Both the position numbers and the translations under genes were made by a program. The notes beneath the pieces were generated by a model. It had not been told where the DNA came from. It did not search any database and saw nothing but the letters and a program-made list of their open reading frames with translations. DNA of 64,000 nucleotides from Tetracentron sinense. Its lineage: Eukaryota > Streptophyta > Magnoliopsida > Trochodendrales > Trochodendraceae. The stretch is taken from positions 8,709,934 through 8,773,933 of the forward strand of contig CM026573.1 of assembly GCA_015143295.1 (NCBI GenBank), read 5' to 3'. Below are positions 44,157 to 56,299 of the stretch, piece after piece; within the stretch, counting starts at the first letter, position 1, and every line of letters starts with the position of its first letter.

Positions 44157-45067
44157 CCAATAACCTCTTCTCCATCTCATATCAACAGAACTTCTGCAGT
44201 CTAGAAGAACAGTTCTAGCTCATCCTTTGAGCATTTTAGCGTATTAATGAGTTTTAAATTTCACTTTTTGAGTTCAGTTTCCATGTTTCGCAGGCCCTTC
44301 CAACCCAATTTTTACCAAGAGGTGTACTAAGATCTGCATTTCAAATCTATTTTCTAGAATGTTATGGTACATACTCAAAGCATTCTAGCATTTCATGGCC
44401 GATCTTAAAGTGCGTTCTGCGTTCCCTTTTTCACTACTAGTAGAGTTACCAACCCTGATACTCACATAGAGTTACAGTGTGCTTGTGTGTTTGTGTGTCA
44501 AAGTGTGTCACTCTTTCCTTTAACCACTTCTCGCCGGGATTTGGTTTTGGGTATTCTTTTTTCCGGTCATGTTATCATCTGTACATAACCTGCAGTATAC
44601 AACCTTTAGTCTTTTGAGAGTGTAATTATAAATCGGCACCTCCCCTATATTCTGAGAGAGAAAAAAAAAAAGGAGGTTCAACTAGTTGAATTGGATTCAT
44701 ATTGATTTGGTTTTGGTGTGCAGAGAATATAGAATAAGATTTTTATTTTCCTTATGTGGGATGTAACTTACTATGATTGGAGAGTATAATGTATTACTGG
44801 CTTTTGTGTGCATCTCTTGTTATCTTTTTTTTTTTTCCTTGTGATTTGCATGAACAAATACAGGGAAAGAAAAGAAAGAGAGAAATATGAAAAGCATATA
44901 AAAAAAAAACAAAGAAAAAATTGAGCAGATATGAAATAAGAGAAGTACCTCATCAACATTATCTAATTAGGGATTTCTTTCTCTTCCCTCAAGAGGTGGC
45001 TCAATTACAGAGACGATCAAATTTCCTGCTCTCTCTCTCTCTCTCTCTCTCTCTGGTGAGTTGTTTT

Positions 45068-45139
45068 ATGGAGAAGAAGAGTTCTGAGAAATCGGGTTAC
45101 TTGGGTTCGTCCGATAGGGAGCGACAAGCGTTATTATGA
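45068..45139 (+). CDS. 23-codon ORF downstream of a CT tract, doubtful
   Basis: MEKKSSEKSGYLGSSDRERQ then ALL and stop. The stop TGA overlaps a second frame, ATGATGGAGGCAAAAGC, of 17 codons. The charged, Ser-rich composition and the 14-bp-away CT tract look like the start of a gene, but no further exon or family match was found. Confidence 0.15.
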   Translation: MEKKSSEKSGYLGSSDRERQALL

Positions 45140-45406
45140 TGGAGGCAAAAGCATTCGAAGAAAAGTTGGTGGCGTCATTTATGGTGTAAAGCCAGAGAGA
45201 GAGAAAGAGAGAGGGAAGGCAACACAAAATAAAGGGCACTCATTGGCTAAATGTTTCTTTTCAAAGTGGAGGGAAGGGAAGCTAACATTCGGGGTAAATG
45301 ACTGATCTGCCAAGGGATTTCTGGATCAGACTACTTGAATTTTTGGGGTAAAATAGTAATAAAAATTTGGCACCTATGACCTAACACGCCCTCTCCATGT
45401 GAACTA

Positions 45407-45595
45407 TGTCTGCAGTCATGAAGTGAGCCAATTCTGTTGTCTGCAGTCATGAAGTGAGCCAATTTGAAGCAGACTGTTAACTTTAGTATATCTGAATTTG
45501 TATCCCATTACACATCCAACTATGAATCAGACTGTTTACTTTAGTATATCTGAATTTGTATCCGATTACACATCCAACTATCTGAATTCGATAGT
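45407..45595 (+). repeat. Two adjacent short tandem duplications
   Basis: TGTCTGCAGTCATGAAGTGA (to CCAATT) occurs at 45407 and 45438, period 31. CTTTAGTATATCTGAATTTG (to ATCCAACTAT) occurs at 45481 and 45539, period 58. Copies are nearly identical, so the events are recent. Confidence 0.85.
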
Positions 45596-46724
45596 CATGT
45601 CGCCTGAATTGGGCCTCGGCGGCATAGGGGTCTGGTACCCATAACGCACCCTTAATTAAGGACTGCAACTAATGCTGGTGCTCTACTTTTCTGTCAATGA
45701 CTCTGAATCTGGAATGTTGGATGCCTCTTGGGTCTTGTCTAGTACAAACGATCATCTCCACAATTGCCTTCTAAATGCACCATTGGTGCATATTCGTTGC
45801 GGCGTCACAATAACTAGTTATAAGGTATGATACATTTCGACTAGGAAAATATTTGCAACTTCATGTCATCCCATTTGGAAGGGAGGAGAGGTTTACAGTT
45901 TCTGTATTATCACTTCTCCAGGAGACCAATGAGATAGAAATATGGTACCATGTTTAAAGGTTCTATTTGGGAGGTTGTGATATACCCTATAAATCTTGCA
46001 GGTTCGAGCATCCTGGATCCTGCTCTGCAATAGTGTTAAAAGTTAGAAACCTGGGGATCCTGCAATCTGTGAAATTAGTAAAGTTAGGACTCTTTAATGG
46101 TTTAAGGGCTTAGTATTAGTTCACAACCTACTGATGTCTTCCCTATCAGAGCTCCTAGTAATCTAAAAAATTCCTTCCCTGCATGGGTTCTTACCATGAT
46201 ATAGTTCCGACGATGGATAGTGCAGTACATGGTGTTGGTAACCACAAAACTACTTCAAAACCTTGCAGCCTCTCACCTCTATGGTCTTCATTGATTCACT
46301 CCCTTGTGAACCTTGTCTTTTGATTTGTCCGATGCTTCTCTTTATATCTATATATATGCCTCTTATTTTGTCAATCAAAAAAAAAATGTAACTATAAAAA
46401 TGGTTTGCAAGTTATTTCAAATTACACCATGAATAGTTCAGATGCAATACTCTATGGCCTTGTATGGCTGCCTTAAATTCAAAATATTTGAAAATTATAC
46501 ATTACTTAGCCAGCATAAGGAGAGACATTGTTTGCTCATAAAAAAGTGCTATTTTCCACTAATTAATTCTTCTTGAGGTCTATTCAGTTACATTCGCCAA
46601 TATTATGAAAAGTTGTTAAAACTAAGGGACTACAAGACCTTGGGCTTAGACCCATTTTGTAACACACAAGGGAAATGAGAGGAAAAATAAGATTAATATA
46701 TTGTTACAAAAAAAAATTCCTTCC

Positions 46725-48041
46725 TTACATTGGCTTTCTCTTCTTTCGCAGTCCCTGCAATTTCCTCCACTTGAGGTAGATCTGGTATGATAACCCAAAG
46801 AAGACCATGACAACACACCCCCATTGCTTTGGCGAAAGGGGATTTCCGCTCAGCAGCGAAGACACTACAATGCTCACAAATTTGCGGGTTGTGGTGATGG
46901 TCGTGTTGGCAAGGGAGCCAAAGCGGCTTATTGTCAGAAAGATGAAATTCTGGCCCACTGCCCCGCACAGGCAGTAGAGGAAGATGTCCCATGCTGCCTC
47001 TGGATGCTGCTTGCAGAATTGGACTGCCTCAAACCCAATGCCATGTGGCAAACCAAACATGTAGACCATGTTGTATATGGTGCCCCACAGATTCATTCCC
47101 AACATTATATCCCAAGCACTTGTCTTTGGGTACCTGTGCAAGAGGATGAGATTCAGTTGAGAAAGACTGAGGTACATATGCATGTTTCAAATGATGGACC
47201 GAAGTGCATATGAGAGTAACAATGGCAAGAGTCAATTATCAACCAACTTACATAGCACTTAATGCAAATTAATGAAAGGAACAATAATAAAAAATTTTAA
47301 ATTTACATTTTTAACGTTCATTTGGAAAGAAAGGGAGAATAGTGTGTTACTAGGATGTCATTTTAGCGATCAAAAGAATTCCATGATTTATAGATATTTC
47401 ATGACCTCCCCAACCCCCAAAAATATATATATATATATATATATTATGCTCTCCCATTAGTTAGATCAGGGGTGAGGTGTGAAAGGGCACAAGTCTAAGT
47501 TACAAATGCAATAAATGATGCGGGGCACAGCTCGTTCAATCAACTTGTAAAATCAGGTGATGAAACATTTTGTGGCCCCTATCCAACACTGGGCACTTAG
47601 ATTCATACATATCTCACTGAAAATCATGTTTCACACCCAACTTGCCAACTAATAGGGCCAGGAAAAAGGAACTAGATTTTCCCTTATTAAGTATTCCAAA
47701 CCAAGAACAAGAGCAAGATCACAGACGATTAATTCACGAAGTATTTGGAACTTTTTGAAAACATCGCAACTTTTACACACACCGAACAATTAATCTGCGC
47801 AATTGGAACTTTTTGAGAAATTCGTAACTTTTTCAAGAAGTTACAAATTGTGTGAATTAAACACAAATTATTCATGACTTTTTTTTTAAAATTGAATAAA
47901 TATCCATTTATGAAATGTATTTTTATAATTATGCCTAATCAGTAATCTTCTTCTTCTTTTTTTCATATATTGCCCATTATTTTTTCAAAAAATTTTCCTA
48001 GCATAATAATTCCCAAACTCCAACATGATGACTGTGTGTAC

Positions 48042-48081
<40 letters not shown>

Positions 48082-51000
48082 TTCTCAAAATTTTCTTCAG
48101 TGACAATGTGGTGGTGGTGCTTCATCCATTCGCATGCCAATTCATGGAGCATAATAACATCATCGTTATCCTCATACGAGCCATAAAGTTTTCTGCACAA
48201 TCCTATTCCACCATACCACTTTATCTATAGTCAAATTTTATGTTAGATTGTGAGAATCCCAATCGTTTCCCACTGCTTTCATTCATATCTTTTTCAGTCT
48301 TCCCTTTCCAAGTTTAGAGCCTTCAACCTATAATAAAGCACCCATTCTCACTAGAGTTGTCATAGGTGTTTGTTAAACATAACCCAACCATCTGAAACGA
48401 CTTTCCCTTGCTTTTATCTACTATTGGGGCTACCCCTATGTTCTTTCTTTTGCACTCATTTCTAATTTCATCCTTCTTAGTCTTGCCAATCATCCATCTT
48501 AATACCCTCATGTCATAAACGCTAAACCTACAAACATGTTTTTTTTATTTGCCAACATTCTACCCCTAAGATATGGGTGGTATTGTTGTCTAAACAACTC
48601 ACTTTTAATTTGATAAAATTGGGATTATATGCTTGCCGCATAAGCAGTATTGCTTGTGTCACGTGATTTGATGTCACCTTGCATGATTTTGGGCCCACAA
48701 AAAAAAGCATGAGGGAGGGGGGATGCGTGGCAAGTGGCCAATTTTCCAATCAAATGACTGCATCATCTGATTAGGGTAGAAGTTTTTCCATAGGCCACAT
48801 CACTAGGTCCAGCATCCCATGACAACTTACACTGATCGGACGACCCAAATATCTCCGATCAGGCTGAAAAATGGCCATCTGACACACATCCTCCTACCAG
48901 TCATAGGTTCTTCTGGGAAAAAGTATGTTAGGTAGCATTGAAACACGTAACGCATGAAGAACACTGCCTACACGTCATGCACATGCATCTCCTCTCTCAA
49001 TTATATATATCATCATCAAGGCCTTATCCCAAATATCAATCAAGAAGATGAATGCAACTATAGCAACTTTAAAATCATGCAAGGATCCCATGGTTCTCAA
49101 AATAGTAGGGCATTCATGCAAAATAATTAACCCCAAATAAACTCTTGAACTATAATACCTTGTTGTTATTGAGTCCTGAGTAGCATTTGTAAATCCATCG
49201 AAAGCTAAATTCAGGAAACACAACCCATATCCAAGGGGTGCATTTGGGTGTGCCAGCTTGCTTATGGTCTTCGAGCTAGTCTGCAGTGAACCCAAATGAA
49301 CATGAGAGAAAGATAAGAGTAAGAGCTGGATATTGATAATATTGCACTTAGATCTCTAGACCAGGTTCAGATCAAGCAGAGAACTTTGCTATTGCCACCT
49401 AAGCACATAAAATAAAACCAAAACCTAGTGCTATGTCTCCAAAAATTTTGACATATATATAAACTCCTCACCTTTAAAAGTGCAAATGCCGATACCCCTC
49501 CAGCAACAAGGATAGTACATAAATACTCAGGAAAAGTGTATTTAATACCATAAACTAGAGTGCCCATCAGCATCACTGCATAGAGGTAAAGTGTCAATTG
49601 GTTAATCATGAGAACCTTTGCTCTTATATAATTCTTTATCTGTAATGCATTGATAGTTCTAAGCTCAATAGAAACTCATTAATTTTCAGATGCAAACACT
49701 TCAAAATAGATCAGCCTGATCTATCATCAAATGAAAGTAACCACAGTTTTAGTACTTTTATGCAACAAATTACACCTACAGATCCAGATTCCATAACATA
49801 GTTTGAATTTGTGGTTGTTTTGAATTGGTGTCACCAACGAGAACATTTATGGTTTAGGACCCACATTCAGAATACAATACCACTCCACTTCCATTTGCTA
49901 ATTTTCCAAAATATCAGATTCAATGCAATTGACTGTCAATAAAATATATTACAGTCGCTTGCCATTTATTTCTAATACTAGTAAAGTATTTCTCAGTTTT
50001 ATGATTGATAAATACTTTAGTAAAGGAGGAAAGAAGTGGAAAAAAATAATAATAAATTATTCTCTTATCCAACCTCCAAGAACTGTCTCCCATTTGGGTC
50101 TATTCCTGCTGGATCCTTTCCTTATAGGATTGTGTGGAATTCAAACATTCCCTCAAATGTAACTTTCTTCCTATGGTTCGCGACTTTGAATAAGATTCTC
50201 ACTAGTGACCATTGAAAAATAGAGGGTGTAGGATGACTAATCACTGCCTTTTATGACTACAAGCGGAAGAGACAGTGGCTCACTTGCTCTTGCATTGTCC
50301 CATTGCGTTTGGGATTTGGAAGTATTTCCTTTCCAGTAGGTATGAACTAGATCTTTCCTTTTCCTTTTCACAACTTTTTATCTTGTTGGTCTCTGGTAAG
50401 TGTGGATAGTGCTTGGGAGACAATTTGTTCGATTCTTCCTAGAACCATATCGTGGTCGATATGGAAGGAGAGAAATAGGAGAGTGTTTGAGAACTCCCCT
50501 TCCTCTCCATCTTGCATTTGTTTGCTTGCCTTAGATTGGTGCTCCATTTGGCCAGTAGGGAGGACCTAGAAGTAGTGTTGACTTGAGTTGAGCTGAGCTT
50601 TCATTTGGTTTGCGCTGTTAGACTGTTAGCACTTTCAGTGTTTGGGGATCTTTGCATGCTGTTGTGTTTTCTCTTTTCCAAGTTTATATGCTTGTAAACT
50701 CCATTTACTGCTTTTTTTTTGTAATCTGTTGCACTATTCTATTATAATTGATGCTTATCAATCCAAAAAAAAAAACATCTCCCATTCTCATCGTCCAAGA
50801 GATTGTATTGAATGAATCACCACCTACTATCTAAGGGTCATTGAGGGAGAATAATGGACCTTCTCTTCTATGATTATCAACCTTTTCTTTTTAGGCCTAA
50901 GAATCACCTGTCAAGACTCAAGAGTAACTTGTGAAACCCAAATCAAGCTCAGGTACTAGAAGACATGCATGATTCAGTACAACATCCAGATACATGGAAA

Positions 51001-53270
51001 TCTCACCTGGAATCATTTTTGAGGATTTTGCCAGGACCTGTAAGTAATGAAAGCAGTAGCTCAGAAAACCAGTTAATTTTTTTTTTACTGATATTTTCAC
51101 AATTACAATATTCAATGAGATTCATATACCCCACTTGATGAAGCAAAAACTAGAGGATGTTCTGAAAAAATAATACATAACTGATGACAAAGCTTCTCAT
51201 GCTGAAGGCATGATTAAGTAACATAATCAAACATACAATTATCAATGATTTGGAGAAAATCATTGACTCGTGCTTTCCTGCTTATCTAATAATCCGTACA
51301 ATATGAAAGACACCTGTTCTTGAGTATCTGTGAGTCACCTTGGCACCAATTCTTTACATGAAACTCATCTAATAATATATGCGAATATACTTAAAAGACC
51401 CCAAGAAGTGTCATTGTCTTTGAGTTAATGGAATTACTATTCCAACAGGCCAGCACAAACAATTTCACCATTACATGCAATCCCTGATTACATGCTAACC
51501 TACTTTCTCCCATCATCCAAGCCAATATTCTGTCTTTGATCTCACAATAAAAGTCAACTAACTCTGAACCTGGATTGTAAGCTTAATACCTTCCTAAACT
51601 AGAATTTTCCTTTCTAGTGACACTCCACAACGTTAACCCTCTCTTTGGGAAACATCTCTAGCTACCCCTATGTTTCAAATTGAAACAATTAAAACTTCGT
51701 GCATCAATCTAATAAAAACAAAGAAAAAAGCCAAACTGCATCAAAGTAACATGACTAGTGTAGAAAGTTGAAGGGAAGTCATCAAATACAGAAGCTGGAC
51801 ATACCTGAGCCGGGTAACTAATATACTTTAAAGCTTCAATTCCCATAGCTGGACCAATCGTATTTGTTATACCAGCACTCCAATAACTCCACCAAGGAGC
51901 ACCACCCGCACTACTTCTAGGCCAGAGCTTTATCACTGTTTAATAAGCAAAACATAACTGAAGTGAAAAGTGTAGCTTCATCATCTGATATTCTATTAAA
52001 CAAACAAATACAATGATAAATAAATCACATGAACAGACCCAAAAAAAAACTTACTCATAAATGACCAGATCAAACAAACTACATTTTGTGCAAGGTTTAG
52101 AAATGATAGATGTTCAAACCGCTTCCCATCCTGCCCAAATTGCTTGGTGGACCTGAGAACAAGACAAACATGTTAGAAACAATACTGCAACTTCTATCAA
52201 TTGACAACCCTCTTAGGCATGGAAATAAAAATCGCCAAAACCGATACACATATAGGTATCAGTAGCCCCCTATACGATATTTATACTGATATGAAACGAG
52301 CAATACGTATCGTTTACTAGTCATATATGTTTTAATTCAATGTCGAATTGTAATTGTGTTTGCTACTCTGTCTTTGGGTCGTTTCCCATGACTTCATATT
52401 TGGTAAATTTGGTCTTATAAATCCCCTGATTTTTTTAATAAGAAAAAGAAAAAATTATATGTATCGGCCGAAACCGATATGTATAGGTTTCGGTTGAGAA
52501 GGTGCTCAATGAGACAACCAATTTACTCAAACGGCATATACACAACAGAGATGTTAATGTCTTACAGAATGTGATTCATAACCTAATAAGAAAAATCCAG
52601 AAAATGAAAAAAATAAAGAAGTCCTTCTGAAATTTATAATTTAGTCCAATTTGGGCAATTGTTGTGACCATTATTTTCTAGATTCAAAAGCATAATTAGC
52701 AACACAGAGATCATCAAAACCAACAACAGCTTAATAAGAAAATTCCGGCGGCACTTGCATCCAACTAACAATCCCAAAATCTTAAAAAATGAAAATTCTT
52801 CGTTAATGATTTTCAGTTCCATAGCTCTTGAACCATTAAATTTGTGCCCTAGATTTTGCACACATCAGACTCCCGAAACAAACTCGTTGATTCTCTCCTT
52901 CTCTCTACCAAAACAAAACCGCCATATTTTTCTAGTAAAAACCACATCTATATATATCAACAAAAACATCTCGATATCTCTCTAGGTATTGCAATTTACA
53001 ACACCAAAACAGACCGATTTCTAAACTGAAACATCCAAAACAGACCACGATCTGTAAGATCCCAGCAACATTGATCTCCGTAGATCCAAATAACATACCA
53101 GATTAAAAAAAAAAAACAACATGAGAAATAAAAACAATGAAGATCAACTAAAGCACTGAAACTCACAGAGTTTCCTGAAGAACTCCTTGATATATATAAG
53201 CTGACCAAATTCCAGCGATGCAGAAAGCCAGCACCAGAACACGGCCAATTCCGACGCCGTGATTTTCCAT
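46725..53270 (-). CDS. ER UDP-galactose/UDP-glucose transporter, UTR1/UTR3 type
   Basis: Seven exons on the minus strand encode 332 residues: 53270-53167, 52152-52055, 51935-51805, 51037-51007, 49575-49472, 49280-49159 and 47133-46725. All introns are GT-AG and phase-consistent. The length equals Arabidopsis UTR1. It is a multipass drug/metabolite-superfamily nucleotide-sugar transporter; sequence blocks typical of the clade include IWSAYIYQGVLQET, GGAPWWSYWSAGITNTIGPA, KSSKMIPVMLMGTLVYG, NLAFDGFTNATQDSI and SLANTTITTTRKFVSI. The C-terminus ends KRKPM, a KxKxx-type ER retrieval signal. Family members exchange UDP-Gal/UDP-Glc for UMP, supplying the lumen for glycoprotein folding control and glycan synthesis. 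Exon 4 is only 31 bp. Intron 1 holds a CGATAC-rich hAT-like remnant (about 52215-52500), and intron 4 holds a LINE fragment. The SLC35B-type family and UTR1/UTR3 clade are secure; the precise orthologue is not. Confidence 0.95.
50105..50777 (+). mobile_element. 5'-truncated LINE in intron 4 of the transporter gene, 673 bp
   Basis: TCTCCCATT is duplicated at 50096-50104 and 50778-50786. The element is antisense to the gene. Broken plus-strand frames read VWNSNIPSNVTFFLWFATLNKILTSD and LQAEETVAHLLLHCPIAFGI, then SWSIWKERNRRVFENS: the zf-RVT region of a plant LINE. It ends in an A11 tail. The 5' breakpoint lies inside the domain. Confidence 0.85.
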
Positions 53271-53418
53271 GCCGGACGAAATATCGCCGGAATTTATGGA
53301 TCCGGCGAGAGCAGAGAATCTCAAACGGGTTGAGCAAAAAATGTAGAAGACAAGACTTACGAAATAGTAGAGACTCGCTTTTATAACGAGGCGCGAAGCA
53401 ACTGCGATTTCCACGTGG
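53271..53418 (-). promoter_or_regulatory. Core promoter of the transporter gene
   Basis: On the minus strand TATAAAAG lies at 53378-53385, about 108 bases before the ATG, giving a short leader. A palindromic G-box CCACGTGG sits just upstream at 53411-53418, and a CAACCAATAAG motif near 53453-53463. This G-box is not inside a recognisable copy of the CACGTG repeat family. Confidence 0.65.
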
Positions 53419-54710
53419 AATGTTTTGATTGGAAGAGTTATACTATAATGCCTTCTTATTGGTTGCAAATACGCGGACATTTTTCCCTTTTTTTTCTGCT
53501 ATATATTTCAGTTTGGTAATTAATTAATCGTAGTTATTTTCAACTTTGGTAGCCCCACTCTCCCGTTTTTTGGGGGGGGGCAAGACAATCAGTTCCAGTG
53601 CAGATCGAATCGCAGCCAATCGCGATTGAATTCAGGGGGAGATCAAATCAGAGCCAATCGCAAGTGAATTCACGGGGAGATAACGTCCTATTAACCATGG
53701 TTAAGATTCACTAACCCTTAGGGCTCAACAATTAAAATTTCTTAACCCTAAGATTAAATATATTTTTTTGGGCTCTTCACCGAATAGGGCATGCTTTTTA
53801 TTTGTATTACTCAAAATGGCATGCTTTTAACATATTTACCAAGTAGGGCATGTAGATGCAAATTGGTAATTTTATTTAATCGTTGAAAAGTTAAAATGTC
53901 TATCCTACCCTTTAAGCATGCTTATAAAGGTTAACTATTTTAGTTTCCTAGTATGTTAACGTGAAGGAGAGGAGGAGCAGAGTCGAGGGGAGACGGGGAG
54001 ATCGTGAAAACAAAATCAGGTAGTTGGTGTCTTTATTTATTTTATTTTTTTTGAGATGATGAAATAAAACTCATTAACAATAAAAAAAACTATTTATGGG
54101 TTTCCCCTCCTTTTGATCAATTCTATATAAAGCTCGAGGATTCTACGTTTGGAGGATAAGAAATTGCTCTCTCTTTCATGACATTGATAGCCTCCTCTAA
54201 AATTTTGTAGTCATGGATTCAATTCTAGCAATAGCAAGGAAAGGGTATTGATCTTAGATAATTCGTGTGTACCCAAAGGTCTCTTCTTGATTTTGTCTTC
54301 CTGCTTTATCTTCATTATTCTCTTCAGTGTTTTTTTATATGTAATTATTATTTTCAACATTGCATAAGAAATGGCTACATTTCAGGTATTTAAGGATTTA
54401 AAATTTGTGATTTGGGTTTAAGTTTTGGAGTTCTGTTTGATGTTAATGTAGATTCTTGGGGTTTAAGGTTTCGGGATCCGGGCAAATGGATCTGCTTAGG
54501 AAGAAGTGATGGTTGGAAATCTAACAGGATCTTAAATTGTGTTGGATTAGTGTCTTCAATGTAACCAAGAAATCTGCACATGAATGATACTCTAGTTTTA
54601 TCAGGGTTATTGAAAGTTTATATTTGCATGAAATTTAAAGCTGGATAAAGAGTAGAAACTAAAAGTGCTAAAGTGCATAACTTCATATCTCTATTTTTGA
54701 ACTCTTTTCT
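53419..54710. other. Intergenic DNA with a CACGTG-family relative
   Basis: At 53580-53760 lie GATCGAATCGCAGCCAATC..GATTGAATTCAGGGGGAGATC and TTAACCATGGTTAAGATTCACTAACCC, parts of the dispersed family (here without the CACGTG). The rest shows no gene; the 63-codon minus ORF at 54390-54581 has no family resemblance. Confidence 0.5.
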
Positions 54711-54725
54711 AACTCAAAAACATGT

Positions 54726-55065
54726 GTGGGTGTGTGTGTGAGTGTTTGGGGTGTGTGTGTTTCCGTTGTCTTGCCTTCAGCTATCGCCTTGTGGTGTAGT
54801 TGAGTTAACCAAAAAAACCAAACCTTCGGGTGTTGTTTTTAGTCCCACATTGGGTGTGTAAGCCGAACTTGCCTCCCTCATAAGTGTCATCACGCCTCAA
54901 ACGGTTGGTGCCAGTTTTGAGGAGTGCTTGGGTGATGCTTATGTTGGGTTGCAGTGTGGTTGTGTGTGTGGTGTGTGTGTGTGTGTGTGTTTGGGGTGTG
55001 TGTGTTCCCTTTGTCTTGCCTTCAGCTATCACCTTGTGGTGTAGTTGAGTTAACCAAAAAAAAAA
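54726..55065 (+). mobile_element. Dimeric SINE-like retroposon, insertion B
   Basis: Flanked by AACTCAAAAACATGT (54711-54725) and AACTCAAAACCATGT (55066-55080), a 15-bp target duplication with one mismatch. Unit 1 is 5'-truncated in its TG-rich part; it is joined through A-rich sequence and CCTTCGGGTGTTG to a complete unit 2 (about 54805-55065). Unit 2 has GTCCCACATTG (54842-54852), CTCATAAG (54877-54884), the CCTCAAACGG/CCAGTTTTGAGG hairpin, a TG-rich run, the CACCTTGTGGTG 3' end and an A13 tail. Clear homologue of insertion A at 3384-3898. Confidence 0.78.
54842..54884 (+). promoter_or_regulatory. USE-like plus TATA-like pair in insertion B
   Basis: GTCCCACATTG differs from plant USE (RTCCCACATCG) by one base. 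CTCATAAG follows after exactly 24 bases, the same gap as in both units of insertion A although intervening sequence has diverged. Confidence 0.45.
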
Positions 55066-55956
55066 AACTCAAAACCATGTATGCAATTGATTGCTTTGTT
55101 GGAAAACTGAAGACATAATAGAAATGATGCAAAAGTTTGTAGATTGTATAATGCAAAATGTAGTGAAGAGCCAAACCCCTGGTTGTGGTTGGTTTAAGTT
55201 GTTTGAAAATATGAAATTCTTTTTGGAAGTGAGAAGTTCATGTGATTACACAAGCATTATGGAGAAGTAAATAGGTAGGAGGATTCTCTTGAAAATCTTA
55301 TGCTGGGAATTTTGAGTCTTATGACATTATCAGCATCATTTCATATGCTCTTATTTTATGGATGAACTGCTGAAATCTCATTATTGTTTTTTCCTGCCCT
55401 ACCTACTTTTCTTGTGCATCAATTTCTTTAATTATGTTCGTATCCATATATAATAAGATGTCTTTTAGGAACTTAATTTGAGGAGATCAAATTACTTTTC
55501 ACTACCATACAGTATTGTTTTGATAGGTAAACAATCATTTTATATAGATAAAAAGAGAATACAATAGACATAAAAAGCCAAAGTTTATTGAGTAGTAAAC
55601 TCCAACCTAGAACCCCAACTAAAAAAAAAAACTCCAACCTAGAAAAAGAACAATGAGAGTAGATTGTATTCAATACGACAAACACATGAAAAAAAAATTG
55701 TGGGACTTATACTTGGATATAGCCATTAGAGCATATATTGAAGAAGAATGCTACACATGCTCTCACAATTCAAAAAATATCCACTCTCCCCCTAGCTTAA
55801 TGAGCATCCATGCTTACTCCTTTACCTAATTCATAGATATAAACCTTGAAAAGCTAAAATAGAGCCTTGTTTCCCTTAAGTCTTGTTTATGCAGTTCATG
55901 CAAACTTTACACTTGATGTACTAACATGTATATGCTTGCATGCCTAGATTTGAAAC

Positions 55957-56115
55957 ATGGTTAATTATCCATATCCTACAAAGACGAGGGCAGGAATGGA
56001 TGGGTACCCAGTGAATTTGGACATCACAAAAGAAGATGCAAATTGGCTGCGAAGTGATGCTTTGCAATGCTTTGATGACTTTGAGTTTCCTTATGACGTA
56101 TCATCTATTATATAG
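55957..56115 (+). CDS. 52-codon ORF, unrecognised
   Basis: MVNYPYPTKTRAGMDGYPVN continuing LDITKEDANWLRSDALQ..FDDFEFPYD. Composition is globular-protein-like and it follows a TAG splice-acceptor-like site near 55948. The ITKEDANWLRSDA segment weakly recalls the N-terminal motif of Ulp1 proteases, but that is a guess; it lies on the strand opposite to the C48 remnant at 57822. Confidence 0.25.
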   Translation: MVNYPYPTKTRAGMDGYPVNLDITKEDANWLRSDALQCFDDFEFPYDVSSII

Positions 56116-56203
56116 TCAATTTGTATATCATTTCTTTTTGAGTTGTCTCTGATGTATTTTATATCATTATTCTTTGAGACAATTAACAGGTTGAACCAAC
56201 ATT

Positions 56204-56233
56204 ATGGTGTAGTTGAGTTAATCAAAAAAAAAA
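56204..56233 (+). mobile_element. Strongly 5'-truncated copy of the dimeric retroposon family
   Basis: ATGGTGTAGTTGAGTTAATC plus an A11 tail is the last ~20 bases of the units at 54726-55065. AACATT precedes it and follows the tail, a possible short target duplication. Confidence 0.55.
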
Positions 56234-56299
56234 ACATTGACATTTCGTTGCTAATATAAGATGGGTTGTGGAATCTATATCTTGTGATACAGACATATA

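Larger units (their letters stand above)
44157..46724. other. Spacer between two convergent genes
   Basis: 3' UTRs of both neighbours are expected at the edges. A (CT)n tract at about 45027-45054, the small ORF at 45068 and the duplications at 45407-45590 lie within. No further gene recognised. Confidence 0.5.
55081..56299. other. Intergenic DNA with a short ORF and a minimal retroposon copy
   Basis: No gene with family resemblance. Includes the 52-codon ORF at 55957-56115 and the tiny SINE-like 3' end at 56204-56233. Confidence 0.45.

Noticed and set aside
46824..47213. 129-codon plus-strand ORF
   Set aside because: Antisense shadow of the last exon of the transporter gene.
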